DNA from: Williamsia phyllosphaerae
GTDB taxonomy: Bacteria; Actinomycetota; Actinomycetes; Mycobacteriales; Mycobacteriaceae
DNA: 64,000 bases
Direction: 5' to 3'
NCBI RefSeq assembly: GCF_014635305.1
Contig: NZ_BMCS01000001.1
Coordinates: forward strand, 1,054,001 to 1,118,000
A program made the position numbers and the translations under genes. The notes beneath the pieces were generated by a model. The model did not search any database and had not been told where the DNA came from. It saw only the letters and a list, made by a program, of their open reading frames with translations. Shown here in pieces: positions 42,718 to 55,821 of this stretch. Each line of letters starts with the position of its first letter. Within the stretch, counting starts at the first letter, position 1.

Positions 42718-43704
42718 TCAGTCGCGATCGGCGAGGGTCACCTCGACGCCGCCCACGAGGTCGGCACTCATGTTGTAGATGAACGCTCCGACCGTCGTCA
42801 GCGCCGTGAACACGACGACGTACACCGCGCCCACCAACGCCGCGATGCCGAACACCGTGCCCGCGGTGATCTGGAAAGAGGTGTCGGTCGACGAGTCGCT
42901 CGACACCAGATCGCCGAAGGAGCCGTTGAGCTGATCCCAGACGCCCATGCCGTCGAGGATCACGTAGAGGACGCCGATGGCAATCATCCAGATCAGGAAC
43001 AGCGCGATCGCGAGGACCGAGGAGATCTTGAACGTCGACCACGGGTCGATCCGGCGGAGCTGCACCGCCGCGCGCAGAGGTCCGCGCGGGCCTGCGGAGA
43101 ACGTCTCCACCGGTCGGACCGGCGGCACGCCGGAATCGGTCTGCTGACCGCCGCTCGGGTGGTGGATCGCGTCGAGGTCGGGCAGGTCCTCCGGCAGGTT
43201 GTTCCGGTCGATGTTGCGCGTCGGACCGTCGATCACCTTGCCGGTCAGGGAATTACGTCCCTTGGACGGTTCCTCCGCGGTGTTGCCGTCGGCGTCGAGC
43301 TTCGCGATCGGGGAACGCGTCGTCGACTGATCCGACGAGGCGGCGCCCCGGTTGACGGCCGAGCCGGTCACCAGCGGACGTTTCGGCGCACCGTTGGGCT
43401 GACCCTGCTGCGGCGGCGGGCCCGACGGCCCCGACTGGTTCGGCTGCACCGGTGGTCCGGGCTGGTTCGGCTGCACCGGCCCACCGCTGGGGGGACGTTG
43501 GTTGCCGACCCGCTGCCACGGCGGCATCCCACCAGGACCGGTGCCCGATCCGTTCCGCGGAGCGTCGGCCGGAGCACCCCCGTTGTCCTGTCCGCCGTTC
43601 TCGGCGGGACGGGACGCGACCCCGTTGGAGTCGCTCCCCTCGGGCCGCTCGGTGGTACCGGGTCCCGATCGCGGCGACCCCTCGGGCTCGTTGGGTGTGC
43701 TCAA
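42718..43704 (-). CDS. DUF3566 domain-containing membrane protein (Rv0007-like)
   Basis: A 328-residue protein. Residues 1-205 are a Pro/Gly/Asn/Gln-rich disordered region. Residues about 210-328 form the DUF3566 domain with two membrane helices (SSVLAIALFLIWMIAIGVLYVIL and FGIAALVGAVYVVVFTALTTV), joined by a loop containing DGMGVWDQLN. It is conserved directly downstream of gyrA in actinobacteria; function is unknown. Translation begins at TTG 43704, well supported by GAAGGAAAG just before it and a 41-base gap from gyrA. Confidence 0.9.
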   Translation of the reverse strand: MSTPNEPEGSPRSGPGTTERPEGSDSNGVASRPAENGGQDNGGAPADAPRNGSGTGPGGMPPWQRVGNQRPPSGGPVQPNQPGPPVQPNQSGPSGPPPQQGQPNGAPKRPLVTGSAVNRGAASSDQSTTRSPIAKLDADGNTAEEPSKGRNSLTGKVIDGPTRNIDRNNLPEDLPDLDAIHHPSGGQQTDSGVPPVRPVETFSAGPRGPLRAAVQLRRIDPWSTFKISSVLAIALFLIWMIAIGVLYVILDGMGVWDQLNGSFGDLVSSDSSTDTSFQITAGTVFGIAALVGAVYVVVFTALTTVGAFIYNMSADLVGGVEVTLADRD

Positions 43705-43745
43705 CTACTTTCCTTCACCTCGTGTGACGTGCTGGATGGAAACGC

Positions 43746-46262
43746 TCAGCTACCGGCCGCCGGGCCACCGTCGACCTCATCGGGCTCGTCGGCGTTCCGG
43801 GCGATAGCCAAGAGCGTAGTTCCTTCGTCCAGGTTCATCAGGCGGACGCCCTTGGTTTGGCGCCCTGCCTTGCGGACCTGTTTCGCGAGCGTCCGGATCA
43901 CGCCACCACCGGAGGTGATCGCGTAGACCTCGCTCGTGTCGTCGACGATCAGCGCGCCCACGAGCTCACCCCGACGACGGTCGTACTGGATGGTCAGCAC
44001 GCCCTTGCCGCCGCGGCCCTGGACCGGGTAGTCGTCCATCGCGGTGCGCTTGGCGTAGCCACCGGCCGTCGCGACCAGGAGATACGTGCCCTCTGCGACG
44101 ACGTTGAGCGACAGCAGCTGATCGTCGTCGTTGAAGCGCATGCCCTGCACACCGGAGGTCTGCCTGCCCATCGGACGCAGTGCGTCGTCGGTGGCGCTGA
44201 AGCGGATCGACTGGCCGTGCCGGGACACCAGGAGCAGGTCGTCGGAGGAACTGCACAGCTGCGCGCCGACCAGTTCGTCCTCGCCGCGCAGATTGACCGC
44301 GATGATGCCGCCGGAACGGCTCGAGTCGAAGTCGACCAGACGCGACTTCTTCACCAGACCGCCGAGAGTGGCCAACACCAGGTACGGCGCGTCCTCGTAG
44401 CTCTTGATCTGGATGACCTGGGCGATGCGCTCCTCGGGCTGGAAGGCCAGGAGATTCGCCACGTGCTGACCGCGTGCGGTGCGGTTCGCCTCGGGCAGCT
44501 CGTAGGCCTTGGCGCGATAGACCCGGCCCTTGGTGGTGAAGAACAGGATCCAGTCGTGGGTGGAGCAGACGAAGAAGTGCCGGACGATGTCGTCCTGCTT
44601 CAGGCCGGCACCCTGCACGCCCTTGCCGCCGCGCCGCTGGCTGCGGTAGAGGTCGGTCTTGGTCCGCTTCGCGTAACCGGTCTCGGTGATGGTGACCACC
44701 ACGTCCTCGCGGGCGATCAGGTCCTCGTCGGCGACGTCGCCGTCGGCCGGGATGATCCGCGTCCGACGCTCGTCACCGAACTTCTCGACGACCTCGGTGA
44801 GCTCGTCGCGCACGATGGCGCGCTGGCGCTCCGGGCGCGCGAGGATGTCCTGGTAGTCGGCGATCTCGCGCTCGATCTCGGCGAGCTCGTCGACGATCTT
44901 CTGCCGCTCCAGGGCCGACAGGCGCCGCAGCTGCATCGCGAGGATCGCGTCGGCCTGGATCTCGTCGACGTCGAGCAGGCCGATCAGTCCGGTACGGGCC
45001 TCTTCGGTGTTCGCCGACGCGCGGATCAGGGCGATGACCTCGTCGAGCGCGTCGAGTGCTTTCACGTAGCCGCGCAACAGATGTGCGCGCTCCTCGGCCT
45101 TGCGCAAGCGGTACCGCGTCCGCCGGATGATGACGTCGATCTGGTGCGCGACGTAGTAGCGGATCATCTGGTCGAGACGCAGGGTGCGCGGGACGCCGTC
45201 GACGATGGACAGCATGTTCGCGCCGAAGCTGGTCTGCAGCTGGCTGTGCTTGTAGAGGTTGTTCAGCACGACTTTGGCGACCGCGTCACGCTTCAGCGTG
45301 ACGACGATCTGCATGCCCACGCGGTCCGAGGACTGATCCTCGATGCGACTGATGCCCTTGAGTTTTCCGTCGTTGACCTGTTCGGCGATCGACACGATCA
45401 TCCGGTCGGGGTTCACCTGGTACGGGAGCTCGGTGATGACGAGGATGGTGGCGCCGGTCGACGACTCCTCGATGTTGACCACACCGCGCATGCGGATGCT
45501 TCCGCGGCCGGTGGTGTACGCGTCGTGGATGCCCTGGGATCCGACGATGAGTCCCGAGGTGGGGAAGTCGGGTCCCTGGATCGCCGCCATGCACGCGGCC
45601 AGCGTCGACTCCTCATCGGCCTCGTGGTTGTCAAGCGCCCAGAACACCGCTGCGGCAACCTCGTTGAGGTTGTGAGGCGGCATGTTCGTCGCCATACCGA
45701 CCGCGATGCCGCCGGAACCGTTGATCAGCAGGTTCGGGATACGGCTCGGCAGAACCGTCGGCTCCATGGTCTTGCCGTCGTAGTTCGGCGTGAAATCGAC
45801 TGTCTCCTCGTCGATGTCACGGAGCATCTCCATCGCCAGGGGCGTCAGTCGTGCCTCGGTGTACCGCATGGCGGCCGCACCGTCATCACCGCGCGAACCA
45901 AAGTTGCCCTGACCGTCGATCAGCGGGTAGCGCATCGACCACGGCTGCGCGAGACGCACGAGCGCGTCGTAGATCGCGGTGTCGCCGTGCGGGTGGTAGT
46001 TGCCCATGGTCTCGGCAACGGGCTTGGCGCACTTGACGTAACTGCGATCCGGCCGGAAACCGGCATCACCCATGGCGTACAGAAGGCGGCGGTGCACCGG
46101 CTTGAGGCCGTCGCGCACCTCGGGCAGTGCACGACCCACGATGACGCTCATCGCGTAGTCGATGTAGCTACGCTGCATCTCCTGCTGGATGTCGACCGGC
46201 TCGATCCGGTCACCACCGGAGGAGTCGGTGGTTCCGCCCGGCGGCAGGGTGGTGTCGGTCAT
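43746..46262 (-). CDS. gyrA: DNA gyrase subunit A
   Basis: An 838-residue subunit that breaks and rejoins DNA in ATP-driven negative supercoiling. The winged-helix/tower domains carry the active Tyr134 in [10 protein letters not shown]. The quinolone pocket reads [15 protein letters not shown]; the residue equivalent to E. coli Ser83 is Thr95, and Asp99 matches Asp87. The C-terminal beta-pinwheel contains the GyrA box [10 protein letters not shown] (near 538) and further blade repeats. Length and order behind gyrB are standard. A long open frame on the opposite strand is only an antisense shadow. Confidence 0.98.
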   Translation of the reverse strand: MTDTTLPPGGTTDSSGGDRIEPVDIQQEMQRSYIDYAMSVIVGRALPEVRDGLKPVHRRLLYAMGDAGFRPDRSYVKCAKPVAETMGNYHPHGDTAIYDALVRLAQPWSMRYPLIDGQGNFGSRGDDGAAAMRYTEARLTPLAMEMLRDIDEETVDFTPNYDGKTMEPTVLPSRIPNLLINGSGGIAVGMATNMPPHNLNEVAAAVFWALDNHEADEESTLAACMAAIQGPDFPTSGLIVGSQGIHDAYTTGRGSIRMRGVVNIEESSTGATILVITELPYQVNPDRMIVSIAEQVNDGKLKGISRIEDQSSDRVGMQIVVTLKRDAVAKVVLNNLYKHSQLQTSFGANMLSIVDGVPRTLRLDQMIRYYVAHQIDVIIRRTRYRLRKAEERAHLLRGYVKALDALDEVIALIRASANTEEARTGLIGLLDVDEIQADAILAMQLRRLSALERQKIVDELAEIEREIADYQDILARPERQRAIVRDELTEVVEKFGDERRTRIIPADGDVADEDLIAREDVVVTITETGYAKRTKTDLYRSQRRGGKGVQGAGLKQDDIVRHFFVCSTHDWILFFTTKGRVYRAKAYELPEANRTARGQHVANLLAFQPEERIAQVIQIKSYEDAPYLVLATLGGLVKKSRLVDFDSSRSGGIIAVNLRGEDELVGAQLCSSSDDLLLVSRHGQSIRFSATDDALRPMGRQTSGVQGMRFNDDDQLLSLNVVAEGTYLLVATAGGYAKRTAMDDYPVQGRGGKGVLTIQYDRRRGELVGALIVDDTSEVYAITSGGGVIRTLAKQVRKAGRQTKGVRLMNLDEGTTLLAIARNADEPDEVDGGPAAGS

Positions 46263-46319
46263 GATTCGATCACTTTCTTGTGGTCACAACGGTGTTGGGC
46301 GGGCGCGTGGGCGCCGACC

Positions 46320-48560
<2,241 letters not shown>

Positions 48561-48720
48561 TCAATCGACCGGAAATGGGTATCCGTGGCCGCTGACGCGC
48601 TCACAGGAAGGATTTCTCGGCTCAACCCAGCCCCGTTTGTGCGAAGCCGGGTACGAACACCTCTACGGCGGTTCTCCAGCCTTCTGACGTGGCCTGTGCC
48701 CGCGCGGTTCCGCCTCGGGG

Positions 48721-49269
48721 TCACCCGTATGTGTCTCGTGGTCCCCGTCCGGAGACGTGACGGTCCCCTTTTCGCCAGGACGGAGCCTTCGGTCCGGTGA
48801 TGCGCAGGCTCGTGACCACCCCGTTTCCGACCTGCGCCGCGATCTTCGCGAGGATCTGGGCCTGGATCAACCGCAGCTGTGTCGCCCATGCGGTCGATTC
48901 GGCCGTGATGTGCAGGACCTTGTCGCGCAGTACGGTCGGCTCGGCGTGACCGGCTATGTCGGGACCGACTATCTGCGCCCAGGCACCGAGGACCGTTCCC
49001 TCACCTATCTTCGGCTGCCATCCGCGGCTCCTGGCGATACCGCCGGCCAGCCGGCCCAGCGGCTGCGGATCACGCTCGTCCGGCCCGGCGCCCGACCACC
49101 CGGTACGACGCCGTCGTCGATTCGGAGACGAGCGGCCTTGCCCGACCGATTTGCCCGCGGCGCGAGCCGCCGATCGCGCGTCCTCGAGCGCCTTGCGGGC
49201 CAGCTCGTAGCCCGCCGGGACCGCTCCCGACGGTTCGGATGGATCCTCGGTGCCGGGGTCGCCGGTCAT
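48721..49269 (-). CDS. DUF721 (DciA-like) protein
   Basis: A 182-residue protein encoded between recF and gyrB. The C-terminal half holds the DUF721 core, [31 protein letters not shown] then [17 protein letters not shown]. The N-terminal half is charged and probably disordered ([15 protein letters not shown]). DUF721 is related to DciA, the ancestral bacterial helicase operator that helps load DnaB; a replication role is therefore likely, and its place beside oriC agrees. It overlaps the recF stop by four bases. Confidence 0.92.
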   Translation of the reverse strand: MTGDPGTEDPSEPSGAVPAGYELARKALEDARSAARAAGKSVGQGRSSPNRRRRRTGWSGAGPDERDPQPLGRLAGGIARSRGWQPKIGEGTVLGAWAQIVGPDIAGHAEPTVLRDKVLHITAESTAWATQLRLIQAQILAKIAAQVGNGVVTSLRITGPKAPSWRKGDRHVSGRGPRDTYG

Positions 49270-50513
49270 GGGGCCTCCCCCTCGTCGTCGTGCGATGCGC
49301 CTAGATGCCCATCATCGACCGATTCGACGCCCGGCGCATCGTCGTCGGCAAGATACGAAAGACGCCCACCGTCACCGTCATCACGCACGCCGACGGCGAC
49401 ACGACGGCCACCGATCGCGGCCGGGATGTCGTCGGCGACGGCGGCGGTGATGATCACCTGCTCCACCGACTGCGCGAACGTCGACAGCGCCGCGCGACGC
49501 GCGGCGTCGAGTTCGGCGAACACGTCGTCGAGCAGCACGACCGGTTCGGCACCGTCAGAGCGGATCAATTCCACCGAGCCCAGGCGCATGGCCAGCGCCA
49601 GCGACCACGATTCGCCATGACTGGCAAAGCCTTTGGCGACCTGACCGGCCAAGGTGATGTCGATGTCGTCGCGGTGCGGTCCGATCAGGCAGACACCGCG
49701 CTCGATCTCCTTGCTGCGCGCGGCGGCGAGACTGTGCAGCAACACCGCCTCGATGTATTCCTCGTCCGCAGGTGCGTCGCTCGTGGGCAACACCTCGTCA
49801 CCGACCACCGCCCGATACCTCAGATCAATTGGTCGTGACGCCGGGGCCAACGTCGAGTACTCCTGCTGCACAAACGGTCTGAGCTTGCTGAGCACCTCGA
49901 TACGTCCGGCCGTCACCTGCGCGCCGAACTGCGCCAACTGGGTGTCCCACACGTCGAGAGTGCTGATGACCGACGCGGCCGAGTCGCCACCGGAACGCAT
50001 CGCCGACGCAGCGGTCTTGAGCAGAGCCGACCGTTGCCGAAGAACGCGGTCGTAATCCGCACGGGCCGCGACCATCCGGGGTCCGGCCAACGCAGCCAGT
50101 TCGTCCACGAACCGGCGGCGGTCGGCGGGGTCGCCGCGAACCAGGGCCAGGTCCTCGGGTGCGAACATGACGGTGCGCAGGATCCCGAGGATGTCGCGCG
50201 GTCGGCGCGACGGGGCACCGTTGACCGACGCCCTGTTGCTGCGACCGGGAGTGATCTGTAGTTCCACGGTCAGCTCGCGTCCGGCGTTGATCACCGTCGC
50301 CGACGCCGTTGCGGTGTCACAGCCGGTGCGCACCAGAGCGGCGTCGTTGCTCACCCGATGAGATCGGAGCGTGGACAGGTAGTTCAACGACTCGACGAGA
50401 TTGGTCTTGCCGAACCCGTTGCGGCCCACGAAGATCGTGGGTTCGGGTCCGAGGTCGACGCGAACCTCCTGCCACGACCGGAAGTCGCGCAGACGCAGCG
50501 TCCGGACGTACAC
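49266..50513 (-). CDS. recF: DNA replication and repair protein RecF
   Basis: A 415-residue SMC-like ATPase that acts with RecO and RecR at gaps and stalled forks. Walker A is [14 protein letters not shown] near residue 29, the signature region is [16 protein letters not shown] near 305, and Walker B is [12 protein letters not shown] near 327. The C-terminal 40 residues are an acidic extension ([18 protein letters not shown]) beyond the conserved fold. It lies 17 bases after gnd and overlaps the DUF721 gene. Confidence 0.97.
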   Translation of the reverse strand: MYVRTLRLRDFRSWQEVRVDLGPEPTIFVGRNGFGKTNLVESLNYLSTLRSHRVSNDAALVRTGCDTATASATVINAGRELTVELQITPGRSNRASVNGAPSRRPRDILGILRTVMFAPEDLALVRGDPADRRRFVDELAALAGPRMVAARADYDRVLRQRSALLKTAASAMRSGGDSAASVISTLDVWDTQLAQFGAQVTAGRIEVLSKLRPFVQQEYSTLAPASRPIDLRYRAVVGDEVLPTSDAPADEEYIEAVLLHSLAAARSKEIERGVCLIGPHRDDIDITLAGQVAKGFASHGESWSLALAMRLGSVELIRSDGAEPVVLLDDVFAELDAARRAALSTFAQSVEQVIITAAVADDIPAAIGGRRVAVGVRDDGDGGRLSYLADDDAPGVESVDDGHLGASHDDEGEAP

Positions 50514-50530
50514 CTACCCGATGCCCGAGG

Positions 50531-51424
50531 TCACTGATGCGCGGAGGGCTTGACCGCGTGCCCGCCGAACTGGTTGCGCAGGGCGGAGACCGCCTTGAGG
50601 GTCGGTGAACCGCCCTCCTGACGCGACGCGAAGCGCGCGAACAGAGCCGCGGAGATGACGTTGGCCGGGACCGAGTGGCGGATGGCCTCCTCGACAGTCC
50701 ACCGACCCTCCCCGGAATCGGTTGTGTAGTCCGAGATCTCGGTGAGTCCCGGATCCTCCTGGAGTGCCTTGACCAACAGGTCCAGCAGCCAGGACCGGAT
50801 CACCGTTCCGTGGGTCCAGGCACGCAACGTGCCCTCGACATCGTCGATGAGCGGTTCCGCGGCGAGCAACTCGTAGCCCTCGCCGTAGGCGTGCATCAGG
50901 CCGTACTCGATGCCGTTGTGCACCATCTTGGCGTAGTGACCCGCACCGACGGGGCCGGCGTGTACGAATCCATCGGCGCGCTCGCCGGGCGGACGCAACG
51001 CGTCGAAGATCGGCATCGCCTTCTCGACGTCGGATGCCGCACCACCGGCCATGAGCCCGTACCCGTTCTCCAGACCCCACACCCCACCGGACACACCGCA
51101 GTCGAGGTAGCCGATTCCCTTGGCGTCCAACAGTTCTGCATGGACAGCGTCGTCGGTGTATCGAGAGTTGCCGCCGTCGATGACGAGGTCACCCGGGGAC
51201 AACACGTCGGCGAGCTTCTCGACGGTCTCGCGCGTCGGGGCTCCCGACGGCACCATCACCCACACGACGCGAGGCGCCTCGAGAGCAGCAGCGAGGTCGG
51301 CCAACGAGGCGACGTCGGTGACCTCCGGACGCGGGTCGTATCCGACGACCTCGTGGTCGAACTGCTTCAGACGCGAACGCATGTTGGCGCCCATCTTGCC
51401 GAGCCCGATCAAGCCGAGTTGCAT
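50531..51424 (-). CDS. gnd: 6-phosphogluconate dehydrogenase, decarboxylating (short YqeC type)
   Basis: A 297-residue enzyme turning 6-phosphogluconate into ribulose-5-phosphate, CO2 and reduced cofactor. The Rossmann motif is GLIGLGKMGANM near residue 4, with YDPRPEV at the end of strand 2. The substrate segments DGGNSRYTDD and GVSGGVWGLENGYGLMAGG and the catalytic Lys in HYAKMVHNGIEYG are present. Its length of about 300 marks the short, often NAD-preferring class. Insertion of gnd between dnaN and recF is typical of mycobacteria and relatives; there is no known replication role. Confidence 0.95.
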   Translation of the reverse strand: MQLGLIGLGKMGANMRSRLKQFDHEVVGYDPRPEVTDVASLADLAAALEAPRVVWVMVPSGAPTRETVEKLADVLSPGDLVIDGGNSRYTDDAVHAELLDAKGIGYLDCGVSGGVWGLENGYGLMAGGAASDVEKAMPIFDALRPPGERADGFVHAGPVGAGHYAKMVHNGIEYGLMHAYGEGYELLAAEPLIDDVEGTLRAWTHGTVIRSWLLDLLVKALQEDPGLTEISDYTTDSGEGRWTVEEAIRHSVPANVISAALFARFASRQEGGSPTLKAVSALRNQFGGHAVKPSAHQ

Positions 51425-51504
51425 GGTGATTCCTCTCGCAGATGTATGGAGGTGTGTTCTCGGCGGTGAGAACGGACCGGGGACGCCGGTGACCGGTCGG
51501 GGCG

Positions 51505-52671
51505 TTATCCGGGCAGTCGGACCGGCATCAGCAGATACGTGAACGCGCTGCTCGGTGCGGCGTAGGCACCGGAGTCGTCGGCCTGCGGCGGCTCACCGCT
51601 CGAGGGCCGCAACACGGCCGGCCGGCTCGGTGTCGTGAACCCGAAATCGACTGCGGTGGTGTGCAGGGCGGCCAGTCCGTCGAGGAGGTAGCCGGGGTTG
51701 AAGGCGATGGTCAGCGGCTCACCGTGGAAGGCGACCGGGACCTCTTCCTCGGCCTTGCCCGCGTCATCGCCGCCTGCGGTCAGCAGGACCGATCCCTCGG
51801 TGAACTCCATCCGCACCTGGGCACCGCGCTCGGCGACCAGCGCGACACGTTTGATGGCGTCGGTCAGTGGCGCGATGTCGACGGTGGCCATCGACGTGTG
51901 CGACGGCGGCAACAGCTGACGGAACTTCGGGAACTCGGCGTCGAGCAGGCGGGTCGTGGTCTGGCGACCCTGCCCGAGGATGCCCAGCAGACCCTCCGCA
52001 CCGATGCTGCCCGCCGAACCGAGAGCCAGGGAGATCGCGGCGCCGCCCTCGGCACCGGCGGACTTGGCCGACTCGGACAGCGTCTTGGCGGGCACGAGGA
52101 CCGCTGCGGTGTCACCGGAGGTGGGTTCCCAGGTGAGTTCGCGCACGGCGAGACGGAACCGGTCGGTGGCGGCGAGGACGACGGTGTCGTTCTCGATCTC
52201 GACGCGGATACCGGTCAGCATCGGCAGTGTGTCGTCCCGGCCGGCCGCGATGGCGACCTGGGTGATCGCCTCGGCGAACAATTCCGTCGGGATACTGCCG
52301 GTGACCGGCGGCACCTCGGGCAACGACGGGTAATCCTCGACCGGCATCGTCGGCAGCGAGAACCGGGAGCTCCCGCAGGCGATGGCCACCCGCGTCCCGT
52401 CGAGGCTCACGTCCACCGGCTTGGCCGGCAGGGAGCGGGTGATGTCGGCCAACAACTTGCCCGAGACCAGGACACGCCCCTCGTCGGCGACCTCTGCCGA
52501 GAGATCGACCTGCGCCGATACCTCGTAGTCGAAACCGGAGACCGTCAGGCCCTTGTCGCCGGCGGTGAGGACTACACAACCGAGGACGGGAACGGGCGGA
52601 CGGCTGGGAAGACTGCGAGCAACCCAGGCAACCGACTCCGCGAATTCATCGCGAGTCACGCGGAACTTCAC
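51505..52671 (-). CDS. dnaN: DNA polymerase III beta sliding clamp
   Basis: A 388-residue clamp subunit; dimers encircle DNA and tether the polymerase. Three repeated clamp folds are apparent (about 1-120, 130-250 and 255-388), with [20 protein letters not shown] at the start and a C-terminus ending [12 protein letters not shown], the usual partner-binding pocket residues. Translation starts at GTG 52671 behind GGAGGG. It lies across oriC from dnaA on the same strand. gnd follows 80 bases downstream. Confidence 0.98.
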   Translation of the reverse strand: MKFRVTRDEFAESVAWVARSLPSRPPVPVLGCVVLTAGDKGLTVSGFDYEVSAQVDLSAEVADEGRVLVSGKLLADITRSLPAKPVDVSLDGTRVAIACGSSRFSLPTMPVEDYPSLPEVPPVTGSIPTELFAEAITQVAIAAGRDDTLPMLTGIRVEIENDTVVLAATDRFRLAVRELTWEPTSGDTAAVLVPAKTLSESAKSAGAEGGAAISLALGSAGSIGAEGLLGILGQGRQTTTRLLDAEFPKFRQLLPPSHTSMATVDIAPLTDAIKRVALVAERGAQVRMEFTEGSVLLTAGGDDAGKAEEEVPVAFHGEPLTIAFNPGYLLDGLAALHTTAVDFGFTTPSRPAVLRPSSGEPPQADDSGAYAAPSSAFTYLLMPVRLPG

Positions 52672-52779
52672 TGCGATCGACCCTCCATATCGGTCCGATC
52701 CTCCATAGCGTCGACTGCCCTTCGATGGTGTGCGAGTCCTGCGTGAACCGGTGGGTCTCCACTCTAGAACGGAAGGCGG

Positions 52780-53095
52780 CCCGCGGGGGTAAACGGGTGG
52801 AGCTTGTAACGGCCGGTGACGGAAGCGTTCTCACCGGTGGTGTGGACGGACGATCTGTCCACACTCCTGCTTTTAAAGACTATTGAGAGAGATAAATTCT
52901 TAGTAGTAATAGGTCCTGTGGAATCTGTGCACAGGGTGTGGTCGGTGCACGTCGGACCGGACGTGGGGCTGTGGACCGACCGTGGACAGATCACACGACA
53001 TCGGTCACACGTTGTGTACACGTCAGAGTCTGTTCATCTCGGTCCACCGTCGGTGCACAGGTTGAGGGAGTTATCCACCGAGTTATCCACAGCTG
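52780..53095. other. oriC: Chromosomal replication origin oriC (dnaN-dnaA intergenic region)
   Basis: About 530 bases separate dnaN and dnaA without a gene. Two good DnaA boxes lie at 53071-53079 (TTATCCACC) and 53083-53091 (TTATCCACA). Several weaker ones are scattered in both directions, for instance CTGTCCACA at 52855-52863, CTGTGCACA at 52925-52933, TGTGGACCG at 52970-52978 and CGTGGACAG at 52981-52989. A strikingly AT-rich stretch at about 52870-52914 is the likely unwinding element. Position and content match actinobacterial oriC. Confidence 0.9.
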
Positions 53096-53202
53096 GGGAG
53101 CGACGGTGAACGACTGTTCCGATTGTCCGGAAGGGCCGTTGAGACCTCGATGTGAGGTCGAGAGAATGGTGGATCGGACGACCGGAACGAAGATGAATTC
53201 GG

Positions 53203-54726
53203 TCAGCGACGGGCGCGCTGCTTGATGCGCGCGGTGAGTTCCTGGACGTGGTCGTAGACCTTGCGGCGCTCGGCCATCTCCTTGCGGATCTTCTTGTCGG
53301 CGTACATCACGGTGGTGTGGTCGCGGTCGAACGTCTCGCCGATCTTCGGCAGTGACAGATCGGTGAGTTCGCGGCACAGGTACATGGAGATCTGACGGGC
53401 CTGGGCGATCGACCGCGTCTTACCGGGCCCACGCAGTTCGTCGACGCTGATCTCGAAGTACTCGGCGGTGATCGCCAGGATGGCCGGTGCGTTGATCTCG
53501 ACACTGCCGGAATCGGGCAGTAGCGCCTGCAGGACGATCTCCGCCAGCGCGAGGTTCAGTTCGGCGTTGTTCAGCGATGCGAACGCGGTGACCCGGATGA
53601 GGGCGCCCTCGAGTTCACGGATGTTGCGTTCGATCTTCGACGCGATGAGCTCGAGGACCTCGGCGGGTACCTGCAGATTGTCCATCTGCGCCTTCTTGCG
53701 AAGGATGGCGATGCGGGTCTCCAGCTCAGGAGGCTGGACATCGGTGATGAGGCCCCACTCGAACCGGGTCCGGAGCCGGTCCTCGAGCGTCGCCAACTGC
53801 TTGGGCGGACGGTCCGACGAGACCACGATCTGCTTGTTGGCGTTGTGGAGGGTGTTGAAGGTGTGGAAGAACTCCTCCTGGATGCCCTCCTTGCCCTCGA
53901 GGAACTGGATGTCGTCGACCAGGAGCACGTCGACGTCGCGGTAGCGACGCTTGAACGCCACACGACGATCGTCACGGAGGGAGTTGATGAAGTCGTTGGT
54001 GAACTCCTCGGTGGAGACGTACTTGACGCGCATCCCGGGGAACAGCCGCTGTGCGTAGTGACCGGCCGCATGCAACAGGTGGGTCTTGCCGAGTCCGGAC
54101 TCACCCCAGATGAACAGGGGGTTGTATGCCCGCGCCGGCGCCTCGGAGATGGCGACCGCAGCCGCGTGCGCAAACCGGTTCGACGCCCCGATGACGAAGG
54201 TGTCGAAGGTGTACTTCGGGTTCAGGCTGCTGGGCTCGCCCGGGGTGGACGCATTGAAGTAGGTCGACCACTCGCCGTCGACCCGGCGATGGTCGGGAGA
54301 TCCGTGTGGTCCGCCGGTGTCGATGCGGCCGTTCTCGGAGTGGTACTCCGAGCTGTCACGGCGGTCGGCGAACGTGTCGGGAAGGGTGTCCAGCGACGCC
54401 GCGACGTCGATGGCGGGTGGTGCGGTGGGGACACCGACGGGTACATCGGGGGTGGGGGCGATCCGTACCCCGAGGTCGACCTCCATGCCGAGATGACGAC
54501 TGAGCGACGTGCGGATCGGTTCACGCAGTGTGCGCTCGATCTGCTCCTGGACGAATGCGGTCGGCACCGCCAGCAACGCGAAGCCCTCGGCCAGCGTCAG
54601 TGGCTGGACCAGCGACAACCAGGCCTTTTGCTGACGTGTCAGAGTGTCGTCGGTCCCGGTGTCGGCTCCGAGGTCGACGATGACCCGCTGCCAGATCTCA
54701 CCGAACGTGTCGCGATCGGACCCCAT
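53203..54726 (-). CDS. dnaA: Chromosomal replication initiator DnaA
   Basis: A 507-residue AAA+ initiator that binds DnaA boxes and melts oriC. Domain I lies at about 1-90, a Pro-rich linker at about 100-165, and domain III has Walker [16 protein letters not shown] and Walker [16 protein letters not shown]. Domain IV ends with the DNA-binding signature [15 protein letters not shown]. The start at 54726 (MGSDRDTF) is chosen over an ATG at 54783 because GGGAGGGG lies eight bases upstream, whereas the longer form has no clear site. Confidence 0.98.
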   Translation of the reverse strand: MGSDRDTFGEIWQRVIVDLGADTGTDDTLTRQQKAWLSLVQPLTLAEGFALLAVPTAFVQEQIERTLREPIRTSLSRHLGMEVDLGVRIAPTPDVPVGVPTAPPAIDVAASLDTLPDTFADRRDSSEYHSENGRIDTGGPHGSPDHRRVDGEWSTYFNASTPGEPSSLNPKYTFDTFVIGASNRFAHAAAVAISEAPARAYNPLFIWGESGLGKTHLLHAAGHYAQRLFPGMRVKYVSTEEFTNDFINSLRDDRRVAFKRRYRDVDVLLVDDIQFLEGKEGIQEEFFHTFNTLHNANKQIVVSSDRPPKQLATLEDRLRTRFEWGLITDVQPPELETRIAILRKKAQMDNLQVPAEVLELIASKIERNIRELEGALIRVTAFASLNNAELNLALAEIVLQALLPDSGSVEINAPAILAITAEYFEISVDELRGPGKTRSIAQARQISMYLCRELTDLSLPKIGETFDRDHTTVMYADKKIRKEMAERRKVYDHVQELTARIKQRARR

Positions 54727-55230
54727 CGACAACGCCCCTCCCGGCTGTGCGGCACCGCCGACATGCGCAACCGCGGTCGCCATCGTCGCTCACGGAAACG
54801 GGTTTGTCCACACGGTTATCCACAGTTGTGCACAGCTGCTTGAATACCGGCCTACGGGCGATGCCCGACCCCGGAACCGGTCTGCGAAATCGACTCGGAA
54901 CGGTGCCGTCGAACGCGTGCTCGTCAGAAGCTAACAGAGCCCGCGGCGGGTCTCAACAGATTCGGGCACACGATCTCGATCAGAAGTCGAGGACCGTCGT
55001 GTCGTCGGCGTGTCGCGACGGAGCCGATCCCGGCCCTCGACGGCCGGGACCTCGGCCGATCGCGGTTTGACCGGTGAAGATGCGATAAGTACTCTCGAAC
55101 GGTCGCCGAGGTGTCGGACGTCCATGCGCTGCGGCGTATGAGAACGACGAGCCGCGGCAAGCAAACCACCAGGTAATGGGTGTCTTGAGAGCGTAATGCT
55201 CCCGGTGCCCCGATAACGAGGAGTTCAGTC
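54727..55230. other. dnaA-rpmH divergent intergenic region
   Basis: Roughly 500 bases with no credible gene. Close to dnaA it carries a cluster of DnaA boxes (listed separately); the rest should hold the divergent promoters of dnaA (minus) and of the rpmH-rnpA-yidD-yidC run (plus). I could not assign -35/-10 elements with confidence. Confidence 0.6.
54804..54834 (+). promoter_or_regulatory. DnaA box cluster upstream of dnaA
   Basis: Three same-orientation boxes within 31 bases: TTGTCCACA (54804-54812), TTATCCACA (54816-54824) and TTGTGCACA (54826-54834). They lie 78 bases upstream of the chosen dnaA start, suited to autoregulation of dnaA and perhaps to a second DnaA-binding region of a split origin. 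Confidence 0.85.
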
Positions 55231-55374
55231 GTGGCCAAGGGAAAGCGGACCTACCAGCCCAACGTTCGTCGTCGTGCACGCGTGCACGGTTTCCGTCTCC
55301 GGATGCGTACGCGCGCCGGCCGGGCGATCGTCAACACCCGGCGCCGCAAGGGCCGCTCGAGCCTGACTGCCTGA
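55231..55374 (+). CDS. rpmH: 50S ribosomal protein L34
   Basis: A 47-residue, very basic ribosomal protein ([20 protein letters not shown], then [17 protein letters not shown]), full length for L34. GTG at 55231 is preceded by ACGAGGAG. It begins the plus-strand arm of the origin region, divergent from dnaA, with rnpA next. It is short enough to be missed by routine frame listing. Confidence 0.98.
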   Translation: MAKGKRTYQPNVRRRARVHGFRLRMRTRAGRAIVNTRRRKGRSSLTA

Positions 55375-55425
55375 CCTCGACGGGAGAGGCGGGCGTTCCC
55401 GCGTTCTCCCGGGGTCGTCGTCACA

Positions 55426-55821
55426 GTGCTCGCACGTCACCAGCGGATCAGCCGAGGATCCGAGTTCACCCGCACCCTGCGCCACGGTGTGCGGGTGCGT
55501 CGCACTGATCTGATGACCTACGTACTGATCACCCCGACCGACTGGCCGGACGATCGCCACGTGCGGCTCGACGTCGTCGAGTTCGGTGGTCCCCGGGTGG
55601 GTCTGATCGTCAGCAAGGCCGTGGGTGACGCGGTGACACGTCATGCGGTTGCCCGCCGTCTGCGCGCGGCCGCGGCCGCCGCCCTCGACGGTGTCGACAC
55701 CGCGTCGACCGTGGTCATCCGTGCATTGCCGTCATCCGCACGTGTGTCGAGTGATGTTCTCGCACAACAGCTTTTCTCAGCTCTTGGCAAATCGGGGCTG
55801 CGCGCGACGGTGGCGTCATGA
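55426..55821 (+). CDS. rnpA: Ribonuclease P protein component
   Basis: A 131-residue protein subunit that helps the RNase P RNA mature tRNA 5' ends. The RISRGSEFTRTLRHG opening and the basic helix segment AVGDAVTRHAVARRLRAA, equivalent to the RNR motif, are present. The usual RN-KR spacing is somewhat degenerate, since Asn is replaced by His. It sits between rpmH and yidD as in nearly all bacteria, and overlaps yidD by four bases. Translation starts at GTG 55426. Confidence 0.95.
   Translation: MLARHQRISRGSEFTRTLRHGVRVRRTDLMTYVLITPTDWPDDRHVRLDVVEFGGPRVGLIVSKAVGDAVTRHAVARRLRAAAAAALDGVDTASTVVIRALPSSARVSSDVLAQQLFSALGKSGLRATVAS

Noticed and set aside
54726..54783. N-terminal extension of DnaA from an upstream ATG
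   Set aside because: The 19 extra residues have no domain character and the internal ATG has a much better ribosome site.
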